Shown: positions 53,893 through 62,927 of the stretch, in pieces
How the letters are laid out: the number at the start of each line of letters is the position of its first letter
Position numbering within the stretch: position 1 is the first letter of the stretch
DNA from: Pictodentalium vernedei
Taxonomy: Eukaryota > Mollusca > Scaphopoda > Dentaliida > Dentaliidae
Reading direction: 5' to 3'
Length of the DNA: 64,000 bases
NCBI GenBank assembly: GCA_031216915.1
Contig: CM062296.1
Coordinates: 668,998,753-669,062,752, forward strand
Notes under the pieces: generated by a model
Told to the model about the DNA's origin: nothing
What the model saw: the letters and a program-made list of their open reading frames with translations, nothing else
Database searches by the model: none
Position numbers and translations under genes: made by a program

Positions 53893-54375
53893 CATATTTA
53901 ATTACTTATTTTTTGGTGTTTAATGCCACCCTTTTCTGCACAATGTCTAATCGTGACCGCAAGATGGATATAAAGTCAAGCCTTGTCAAGTGTCAAACAT
54001 TTATACCCATGTTGCCAATTTTCAAGGATTTCCTCCCAAGCCTGAACATAAGCAACCTGTCATTTGCAAAATAGGGTCCCCAGAGAGTAAACTTCTGATG
54101 CTATCCCACACAGTGGGCCAATTTATCCTCTAGGTACATCTTTCTGTTTTGGTATGAGACCTTGATTCTGACTGAGGTTCACAGCTGTGCAGGGTAGCAT
54201 CACCAAATTCACCCTCTGGGGGCCTCATTTTGCAGATGATAGTCTGCTTATTTTCAGGCTTGTTTCCACCCAAGGCTCTGGTTACCGTGTCCCATATTAC
54301 CAATTAAACAGAGCTTGTTTACCACAGTGAACAAGACCTGCTTCACTTCCCAGAGGTCCCACAGGGAATGTGCAT
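53893..54375 (-). mobile_element. SINE-like element B split by a hAT MITE
   Basis: The tail side begins near 53893 (TTTAATTACTTATTTTTTGG). GCAAGATGGATATAAAGTCAAG precedes, and TTTACCACAGTGAACAAG with CCCAGAGGTCCCACAGGGAA follows, the insertion at 54037-54262. Confidence 0.65.
54037..54262. mobile_element. hAT-type MITE (family C) in SINE-B
   Basis: CAAGCCTGAACATAAGCAAC at the left, TTATTTTCAGGCTTG at the right; TTTCCTCC (54029-54036) and TTTCCACC (54263-54270), 7 of 8. Confidence 0.85.
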
Positions 54376-54848
54376 GTACAAACTGAGTGAACCATCATTT
54401 ATTATTTGCCTCAAAGAAGTAAAGTGACAAATTACTACAATTGTACAAATGTTGATATTAAATAAACACATTTACCCCAAAATGCATGGCATTCTTTTGT
54501 TAACTGGTACATGTGGGGCTGGAAGCCCATATTTGGGCTTTATGTTGAAGTGGAGGTACTGCAACATACATGTAAAGGCTTTAAATATTCCGTGGATAGA
54601 TTTATTTCTGTGTGGATTTCCCTTGTTACAATTTGCAGGGTTGGCGGATTTAAATTACTCAATTTGATGAATGATTTTTTTTTTTAAATCATGGATTTAA
54701 ATAAAAAATTAACAGGAATATTTTCAGTCTGTAAAATTTGATGAAAATGCTCGTTTCATTCACAAGGTGGTTACGCAAATTTAAATCTACGCAAAAAGAT
54801 GACCGGTCAGCCAAATATTGCATCTTGAATGATAATGTCTGAGTAACT

Positions 54849-55098
54849 TTACTGGTAGAGTGCTCATTTTTTTTCTCAGCTTCAAGATTTATTCACACAT
54901 TTTTGTCTTGTTACAATTTATGGGAGAGTGCCTGTAGGCACTCTCTCATAAATTGTAACAATGCAAATCGATGGAAATGAAGAAATTTTACTTCCAAGAT
55001 AATATGAAGGACATCCACAGAATATGAAGCCTTTAACTTTAGGTATCTGCAGTTCAGAATAAAGCCCAAATATGGGCTTCCAGCACTCTACCAGTTAA
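54849..55098. mobile_element. TTAA-type foldback MITE (family L)
   Basis: ACTGGTAGAGTGCTC at the left, CCAGCACTCTACCAGTTAA at the right. Palindrome TTGTTACAATTTATGGGAGA / TCTCATAAATTGTAACAA with one arm mismatch. Confidence 0.7.
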
Positions 55099-55726
55099 CC
55101 AGCCTTTCTTATGTCCGGATAGATTTTTAGACTTTTGCCTTGAGAGGCTATATATAGTCCAATTCCACGCAATATATGAATAATTGTTAATGATAAAGAA
55201 GCAGTTTTCCCAAGAATTTTTACGTAGCCGAATGTTCAGTTAGCCATCCCCAAACCACGTGAACAGTAGCCAGTTGGTTAGAGTCATTTCTGAAATTTTG
55301 CACGCTGATTTTCAAACAACTTGGAAATGAATTGAAACAAGAGGGAATGCATATTAACTGTTGAAATACAGAAATTAGACAGATTTTATGACAGAACTAA
55401 TCTGTAGAGTGGGAGTATATATCCCACTGCGTCTTGACTACTGGAACGTTCTGAAGGTTAGATAAATGACAACAGTGTCAATCAATTTAAATCAGTGCCA
55501 ATCAATTTAAATCCTTGATCAAAATCAATGGGTTTTTTTTTAAATCATGGATTTAAATAAAAAATTTACAAATTGTCAGGAATATTTTCAAACAACTTGG
55601 AAATGAGCTTGAAACAAGAGGGAATGCATATTAACTGTTGAAATACAGTAATTAGACAGTGTTTATGACAGTCAGAACTAATCTGTATAGTGGGAATATA
55701 CATCCCAATATGTCTTGACCACTGGA

Positions 55727-55979
55727 CAAGCCAGAAAATAAGCAGACTGTCATCTTCAAAATGAGGTCCCCAGAGGGTGAATCTGGTGATGCTACCCTGC
55801 ACAGCAGGGTAGCATCACTAAATTTACCCTCTGTGAACCTCAGTCTGAATCAAGGTCTCAAACTTAAACAGAAAGAGGTATGCAGAGGATAAATTGGCCA
55901 ACTGTATGGGATAGCATCAGCAAATTCACCCTCTGGGGACCTCATTCTGCAATTGACAGATTGCTTATTTTTAGGCTTG
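55727..55979. mobile_element. hAT-type MITE (family C)
   Basis: CAAGCCAGAAAATAAGCAG at the left, GCTTATTTTTAGGCTTG at the right; CCACTGGA (55719-55726) and CCACAGGA (55980-55987), 7 of 8. Palindrome GATGCTACCCTGCACAGCAGG. Confidence 0.85.
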
Positions 55980-56779
55980 CCACAGGAATGTGCTGAAGGT
56001 TAGTTAAATGTTCCTGAGTGAGTTTAATAAGTTCATATAATTTTCAGCTAATATGAAGAAAATCATATTAAAGTGAACATAGATTTTAAACCATATATAT
56101 GATAATCTTTCAATGAACCCATCAATAATACTAAATTAATTCTGAGAAGAAGGATCAATGATTTAAAAATGTTGCAAAGAGCCAAAATTTATTTCAAGAA
56201 GTCCTCTTCCTTCAAGTAATGCTGTAACAATGAGAAAACATATGTTTCAATGATTCCTCTCTATTTCCATCTATGCTGGCTATGCTATGATAAATGCATT
56301 CTAGAATTCTTCCCTCATGTCACCCTAAAGACTGAAATGGGTAACACAGGTAAATGTTTTAGTATCAGTTATTGTGTGTCCATTCTTTGGGAAGCCTTTG
56401 ATACAACTTGCTCCCAATACACTCTATTTCTCTTACCAAAAGGAATCATGCAGGGGAAAAAACTATTCTCTGGTGAATAATTTATAGTACGAAAATAAAA
56501 ATCAAATAAATTGATTTATATAAAAAAAATCTTATTGAAATAAAAACAATCGATTTTTTTTTTTAAATTTGAAAAAATCACCAATACTGGTAATTTGAAT
56601 TATGCTAAAAGGCAGGCCTTAAAATTTGCCCCAATTCATGGCAATCAGTTTGATTCTCGCAAACACTTGCTACAGGAATCAAAATTCAGTTCTTACTTGT
56701 ACAATGTATATAATTTAGAATTTGATAGTTTAGAATTTGATAGTACAGTTATACATGTACTCTTGCGAATGCAACCAGA

Positions 56780-57040
56780 AGCCATTACTTTAAAACTTTT
56801 ACAATTGTATTTTCTAGAATTGTATTTTCTACCTATTTATATAACTGACTAAAAGGAATCATCAGCATTTGAAAAGATATGGCAAATTGCCATTTGGCAA
56901 ATTACCATATCTTTTAAAATGGTAATGAATGCTTTTAGTCATCTTTGAAAATGCTGATGGTTCATTTCAACCCATTTGAAGTCACAACTAGAAAATACAA
57001 TTCTAGAAAATACAATTGTAAAAGTTCTACAGTATTGGTG
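56780..57040. repeat. Foldback element with 36-bp perfect outer arms
   Basis: Arms 56795-56830 and 56990-57025 are exact reverse complements (ACTTTTACAATTGTATTTTC... ). Inside, a second foldback (ATCAGCATTTGAAAAGATAT, TTGCCATTTGGCAA core) is less perfect. No duplication assigned. Confidence 0.75.
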
Positions 57041-57094
57041 CCAGGACATATTCCAAAGTTACATCAAAAACAAGCCTCATATTGTTATATTTAC

Positions 57095-57543
57095 AGGAGT
57101 TGAACCCTAAAGGGGCCAGTTCTAATTTTGATAAGTTTCTTGACTTTCATCAACCAGAGTTCTGCTAAAGTAGTCAGTAAAGGTTGGGAGTATCCAGCAC
57201 TTTTTTGTTTATTTCCAATCACCAGTTGGCGAAAAAATTTACATGCAAATCTTCCCAGTTGCCACATTTTCATCACAGAGGAGAGCTTTGCCCACCTGTT
57301 ATTGTCTCGGAAATATTGGGGCAGAAGCCCGATATAAATGTAGAAGACATGTTCCTACATACAGGCTTTTGGTGGGCTTGCTGATGGACATTACAGTGCC
57401 TTAAAAGTGGTTTCTAGTGAAGTCTTGGCTGCCTGTATAGGCAGCCAAGACTTCACTAGACACCACTACTAAATCAAAATTTATAACCTTATAGGACTTA
57501 TTTTGACTTTAATCACTTCTTACTGCAACAAACAGGTGCCTCC
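57095..57543. mobile_element. Foldback region (family M)
   Basis: The palindrome GTCTTGGCTGCC-TGTATA-GGCAGCCAAGAC (57422-57451) is perfect; right block TTTGACTTTAATCACTTCTT with TGCAACAAACAGG matches 53020-53255 inverted. The part before about 57390 is unassigned. Confidence 0.5.
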
Positions 57544-58365
57544 TAGAGCTGAAACAGTTAAAGGGTTTTCTTGATCGATTAATCACATGGATTAACCTTG
57601 GTTAACCAATTAATCACTTGCCCTAATAGGTAGATGAATAACTGCCATGCCATTATTATTTATTTATTTATTAGTGTTTAAGGTCATATAATGACCGTGA
57701 CAGTTTTACGGACGGAGGAAGCCGGAGTACCCGGAGAGAACCACCGAGCAACGACGACGCTGCCAGCTCCCCAACATCGTAACTCCACACTGCAGCACAG
57801 GCAGGGTTAGATTGGTTGAAGACATGCGTACCATCGATGTGCAGTACGCCTTAGTACACAGCATCATCGTGCCCCCATGTGGACAATCGGGGTTAAGTGC
57901 CTTGGCCAGGAGTCCAAATTGATCGCTCAGATGGTCACCCATCCAATGATTAACCAGGCTTGATGTTGCTTAACTTCGGTGATCTGGCGAAAACTGGTTA
58001 CCGCAACGCCACCGTGCCCCCTGCTGTCCCATTGACGATTTACAGCATTAACCCTATACCCAACATAACAGTCAAAACCGGCCAGCCCTACATACAAAAA
58101 TGTCCATTCAAATTTTGTCTCAAAAACATAGCTTATGACCCTCCATTGGAACGAGCTTGACGAACTCATTCCTATGGAGGGTCATACGCTTTGTTTTTTA
58201 GACAAAAATTGAAAATTTTTAGTAATCCAAGAATTGATTTTGCAAGTATCATCTGCTATCAACATTGGGTAAAGGGTTAAGAATGACCATTTCCAGCTAC
58301 TGATACAGTATAATGATCATCCAAGTGAACAAGTTTGTCAGCAAGTAACTTGTGACTGTTTGTTA
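57544..58365. mobile_element. hAT-type composite MITE (family D), right end lost, with SINE and P module
   Basis: Left end TAGAGCTGAAACAGTTAAAG. A minus-strand 5S-headed SINE is inserted at 57655-58022 and a family P MITE lies at 58048-58280. After GGGTTAAGAATGACCATTTC the sequence follows family D to about 58365 and then diverges, so the right terminus is missing. Confidence 0.65.
57655..58022 (-). mobile_element. 5S-rRNA-headed SINE, full length
   Basis: (TTTA)n tail at the left, common body, then a 5S-like head at 57933-57990 (on minus: GATCACCGAAGTTAAGCAAC, GGTTAATCATTGGATGGGTG) and a GGGGGCACGGTGGCGTTGCG leader at the right end. Confidence 0.8.
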
Positions 58366-59143
58366 TAAAACTTACTACATGTACTATAGATATAGCAGCT
58401 TCTGTTTTAATGTCCCCAGCTCAATATGAAGGAAACATTTATTCTTTGTGTGTTTCTTCTTTCAAACAAATTCCCAATTGAGCCTTCAAGACAAAAATTT
58501 TCCCAATTGCATGGACCCAAGACCCTTTCTCAAAGAGGGTAGAAAATCCATGATTCTCCTTTAAATTGTATCAAGACAAACACAAAATGAAAAAATTTTG
58601 ATATGGCCAAAAATAATACATTGGCACTGACTGATCATGGTCCTGAAAAGGTTAGAGTGCCTCTACCAGTTAAGCTTTTCAGAACTGTGATCTGTCAAGT
58701 CTGTAATGACAACAGGTGTAGAATATCAAGAGAATCAGATTCTCATAATGATTCTCCGAAATTTGAATCTGAACAGCAGAAAAGAATGGACTAATATTAT
58801 AGAAATACGATCCAAAATTCTGTCCCTGGACAATTAAACTTAAAGTGTTCACTGACTTTGGTAATGAAATGCCTTCATGTTACCTGTGGTGATTAAATTG
58901 AAAATGTAATTCATAATGAATACAATTATTCCATTTCTTGAAGTAATGATTACAATAACTTGTAAATGTAATTAATTTCATATTACAGAACACTTCTTAC
59001 TTCAAAGAGATGTTGTGTATTCCTACACTACTGATGTTAAATAGCAGAACCACCAGTTTTTACGGTGACATGTGCTAAAGGTGCCAAATGAAATTTTTTT
59101 TTAAAAATCTGGCACCTTAATTCAAAATTATGAACCTGGTATA
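58366..59143. other. Unassigned AT-rich DNA
   Basis: 58445-58540 is an inverted copy of the repeat at 52345-52500. Nothing else recognised. Confidence 0.4.
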
Positions 59144-59456
59144 CAGTTAAAACTAGAAGTCCTGTCACGAACTGTGCGCTTATCTAGGCTTAATTGCACG
59201 TAGGAATTGCACGCAATTGCCATATTGATGGCATCCAAAGCACGGCAGGTTCTCCTGGTTACTCATAGCAAACACGGGCAATGTTTCTTCCACTGGACCT
59301 CCGGGTTACCTGGAGGTCCATTGGCTGAAACATTGCTTGTGCACAGGCCATATTTACAGAATTTGATAGCCTTACTATGGTCATATCGCGTAGATTAATG
59401 CGCATATCGACATTCTATTTGCACGCATTTCGGGATAGGACTTTTAGTTTTAACAG
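59144..59456. mobile_element. TA-flanked foldback MITE (family N)
   Basis: CAGTTAAAACTAGAAGTCCTG at the left, TAGGACTTTTAGTTTTAACAG at the right, TA outside. Centre CCACTGGACCTCCGGGTTAC / CTGGAGGTCCATTGG with a few mismatches; inverted relative to 49185-49496. Confidence 0.75.
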
Positions 59457-59631
59457 TATTCTTGATTTTCATCCATCTAACTGATAAGTCCCAACTCTGG
59501 GCTCCCAGTGAAGGAGCTGTAATCAGATTAATCTACAGATTCACACCTAATTATGTGTGCTGCATTGTACTGGCAATCCTTGTCAAGCTGCTATTTAGCG
59601 AAAGGAGTTGTATCCAGTTGTTGGTCACCTT

Positions 59632-60302
59632 TTGAGCTGAAACGGTTAAAGGGTTTTCTTGATCGATTAATCACATGGATAAACACTGGTTAACCGAGTA
59701 ATCACTTGCCCTTATAGGTAGCTGAATAACTGCCATACTGTTGATGATTAATAGCATTAACCCTTTATCCAACGTAAAGGACAAAATCAGCCAGCTCTAA
59801 ATACAAAAATCTCCATTCAGATTTTATTATGTTTTCAATTTTTGTTTCAAAAACATAGCTTATGATCCCTCATTGAAACGAGCTCATTGAGCTCATTCCA
59901 ATGAGAGATCAAAAGCTGTGTTTTTGAGACAAAAATTGAAAATTTTTAGTAATTCAAGAATCTATTTTGCAAATGTCGTCTGCTACCCGCATTGGGTAAT
60001 GGTTAACTTAAGAATGACCAGTTCCAGCTACTGATACAGAATAATGATCATGCAAGTGAACAAGTATGTCATTTCGTAACTTGCATGCTATACTCTGTCT
60101 CGTACAATTGATGTGAGTCAGTGTGACCATGTTTGCCTGTTTTGGAGCGAGTTTGTTCCTTTGTTAACCCAGAAAATACAGTTGTTCAAAAGAAACAGTT
60201 AATCGATCAATTACTTTCTTGATCGATCAAGATGTTGATCACTGGTTAATCGATATGTTGATCATTGGTTAATCGATTAATCGGTTAATCGTTTCAACTC
60301 TA
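59632..60302. mobile_element. hAT-type composite MITE (family D) with P module
   Basis: TTGAGCTGAAACGGTTAAAG at the left, TTAATCGTTTCAACTCTA at the right; flanks GTCACCTT (59624-59631) and GTCACCCA (60303-60310), 6 of 8. Family P MITE at 59757-60006. The right flank is the hAT transposase fragment. Confidence 0.75.
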
Positions 60303-60303
60303 G

Positions 60304-60545
60304 TCACCCAGCAGAAATTCTTGTGTGCATGCTGGGTCCACGGTCGACTGTGAGCGTGCATTCTATGAGCAGAACATTATTAAAACAAAGTTAAGAAATA
60401 GGCTGTCTGTTCCTCACCTCAATGCACTCATGAAGATTTCCATTGGTGACCCTTTAATATCCAAGTTCAATTTTGGGAAAGCATTCCAGGTTTGGACTAG
60501 TGTTAAAACTCGAAGTATCTTTAAGATGTTATTACATGTATGTTC
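60304..60545 (+). pseudogene. hAT transposase C-terminal (dimerisation) fragment
   Basis: The open frame encodes GSTVDCERAFYEQNIIKTKL then RNRLSVPHLNALMKISI and FNFGKAFQVW. This is the conserved C-terminal hAT dimerisation segment (C-E-R-x-F ... IKTKLRNRL...LN-L-M), also found in hAT-derived host zinc-finger proteins. Only about 80 codons remain: the 5' side is cut by the MITE ending at 60302 and the 3' side by the MITE starting at 60546. Virtual removal of the latter continues the frame 10-15 codons to a TAG. The RNase H catalytic core is absent, so it is a remnant, either of a hAT element or of a domesticated gene's last exon. Confidence 0.75.
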
Positions 60546-61251
60546 TAGTACTGAAATTGTTAACTGGATAATCAGTTTGAAACCAATTAGCCACCTAACC
60601 GATTAGAAAAACCGTCAACTGGTTATCCGAAATATCGATAGTGATCGTCATTCTACATTTAAAACGTAGTAAATCTGCCGCTTCTCCTTTGTGATAGATT
60701 ACACATCGAAGCCGCGTTGTATATATTGAGAAATAATCAACTTTGGTGTTCAAGACTTCATTAGTGATCGACAGTTTGTTTGTTTGATGGTGGTTAACGT
60801 CACATATTTATGCACCATGGCTAATCGTGACACAACATGGAGATGAAGTCAAGTTTAGTCAATCGCTGATCAACATGTTGCCCATTTTAGAGGACTTTCA
60901 CCCCAAGCATTGGTGACTGGGTCCTATTTTACTAGTAAAGCGGAACTGGTTGACCACAGTAAACAAGGGCTGCTTACTTCCCGGGGTTCCCACGGGGAAG
61001 TGATCGACAGTTTCCGTGAGTAATGAGTAATTGCATAAACTATTCCGTAGTGAGTTTACAAACGAACGTTGTCGAGCACTTGACATCGTTCATTTGTATA
61101 CACACTATGGAATAGTTTGAGAATACTGCTTCCCAATTCCTATAGTTTTGATCGCATATTTGGTGAAATAATGGCCACGAATAACCGGATATTATCTGGT
61201 TATAGCTCTCGGTTAGTTGGTTACGAAAATGGGCCAACCGTTTCAGCCCTA
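60546..61251. mobile_element. hAT-type MITE (family B), perfect 8-bp duplication
   Basis: TAGTACTGAAATTGTTAACT at the left, AACCGTTTCAGCCCTA at the right; GTATGTTC at 60538-60545 and 61252-61259. It interrupts the hAT transposase fragment and itself contains SINE-B. Internal foldback of GTTTACAAACGAACG type. Confidence 0.9.
60778..60998 (-). mobile_element. SINE-like element B with 15-bp target duplication
   Basis: Flanked by AGTGATCGACAGTTT at 60763-60777 and 60999-61013. Tail complement GTTTG at the left, head CCCGGGGTTCCCACGGGG at the right. Body as in 49661-49870. No tRNA- or 5S-like head is evident, so it could be a SINE of unknown head or the 3' end of a LINE. Confidence 0.85.
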
Positions 61252-61259
61252 GTATGTTC

Positions 61260-61682
61260 TTGTCAAAACCTTAGGTCATTGACTTTCTATATGTAGAACT
61301 ATATATGTTTCATGATATTGTACTATTTTATGTTCCATTTTATGTTATATTTCATTTTATGCTTTTGATCTTTCTTGAATAAAATATGAAAAAAGTTTTT
61401 ATAGTTCTCCCACACACATGTAAAATACCCATTGCACAAAAAAATCCTATTTGGCACAAAAAATTCTCAATTGGTGCAAAATATATTCAGCTTTCGCACA
61501 TTAAAATATTGAGCCAGCGTGAACAATAAGTAAGAACCACAAGGAAGTTTGTTACATTTCACTTTCATCGTTACTTCAAATACTTACCCTCCAATTTCTG
61601 GGTTTTTTTTTATGTTTTGGATTTTTTTTGGGGGGGGGGGGGGCTTGGGAGAGGGAAATTTGTGGGAATTATGAACAGACAA
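61260..61682. other. Unassigned DNA downstream of the hAT remnant
   Basis: TTTCTTGAATAAAATATGAAA at about 61370 holds an AATAAA and could be the old 3' end of the hAT-derived gene. A G-run lies at 61631-61643. Nothing else seen. Confidence 0.4.
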
Positions 61683-61925
61683 TATTTATTTATTTATTTA
61701 CTGGTGTTTAATGTTACATATTTTTGCACAATGACTAACTGTGGCTGCAACATATAGATAGAGTCAAGTTTAGTCAATCGTTTATACCAATGTTGCCCAT
61801 TTTAGAGAACTTGCATCCCAAGCATTGGTGACTGGGTCCTATTTAACAGTAAAACAGAGCTTGTTTACCACACTAAACGAGCAGAGCACTGAATTACTCA
61901 CAGGGTTCCCATGGGGGATCAACAG
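61683..61925 (-). mobile_element. SINE-like element B, diverged
   Basis: (TTTA)n at the left, GGTGTTTAATGTTACATATT, CCAAGCATTGGTGACTGGGT, TTTACCACACTAAACGAG, CAGGGTTCCCATGGGG. Confidence 0.7.
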
Positions 61926-62252
61926 CAGGGTATTTAATGACTGGATTCGCTTTGCAAAATGCTAATCAAAAAGGTCCAAATGCTAACCATTTCTCTTGCA
62001 TATTGACCTTATATTCACTATTTATCAACACTTTTTGAAACAAATATGGAAACTGCTAATCAAATTTTTAAAAACAAAAAATACTCTGAACAGATGATAA
62101 AATGAGACCAAAGTTTACTTATGATTATCCAACAACTCATACATTTGTACAGTGGTAATAAACTTTTGATTCAACTGTCAGGATCAGCTTGGTGTGAACA
62201 AAATACGTGCACATCTAATTAAAAAAAATTTGCGATTTCTTCATCATTAAAA
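61926..62252. other. Unassigned AT-rich DNA
   Basis: Flank of the DIRS-like element; nothing recognised. Confidence 0.4.
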
Positions 62253-62678
62253 AAGAAATCTAAATTTTATAGTAAATTTCCTTTCTTATTATACCTACCA
62301 CAATTGTTTACTACAGGCTTGCACTACAGTGGAAGTCCCTAACTCGGATAAAATACTCTCTATTTTTGTCTTTCCCAAGCAAGTTGGGAAAGAAAAGTGG
62401 TGCAAAAGCACCAATAAAAATAAGCCAAAACTGGGTCGAGTGCAACCGGCGCAGACCCAGTACGGGACGCTCTCTCCCAAGTACAACTCCACGACTTCCG
62501 TTGCCAGTGCGCATACCATCTCTAAAGACTCATTCTTTTTGAATCCGTAAACGTTAGAGTTATGTGATCAGCGGGGAGGAAAGATTCTTTACCCGTAAAG
62601 AAGACGGGAGGGCCTCCATGTAAACAATTGTGGTAGGTATAATAAGAAAGGAAATTTACTATAAAATTTAGATTTCTT
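62253..62678. repeat. 58-bp perfect inverted repeat pair at the DIRS-like terminus
   Basis: Arms 62253-62310 and 62621-62678 (left arm starts AAGAAATCTAAATTTTATAG) are identical in inverted orientation over all 58 bases, with a 310-bp spacer. The direct repeat ACAATTGTTTACTACAGGCT overlaps the left arm's inner edge and recurs just outside the right arm. Confidence 0.9.
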
Positions 62679-62927
62679 ATCAACCTACTCACAATTGTTT
62701 ACTACAGGCTGAATAGACAAAAGGCTGGAGGGAATCGCATAACCAACCCCCACATAACCCTAGTGCACTGGAACCGTGAAGCAGAAGGAAGAGGTCCCGA
62801 GGCTTATCAACCATAATGTCGCAATCATTGGTAAAGGACAATGAAAAGAGACATATGAGCCTGTGTGACACACAGACAGAAAAAAGGGGCAGTAACAGCA
62901 CAAGGCTGAAACTGACCTTCAAGAAGC

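Larger units (their letters stand above)
54641..56590. mobile_element. Large family K element with nested MITEs and an internal duplication
   Basis: Left end CAGGGTTGGCGGATTTAAATT, right end AATTTGAAAAAATCACCAATACTG. It contains a family L MITE (54849-55098), a family C MITE (55727-55979) and two direct copies of a segment (about 55310-55445 and 55580-55720; TTTCAAACAACTTGGAAATG, GTTGAAATACAG). A partial family L copy (about 54500-54636) abuts its left end. Confidence 0.5.
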
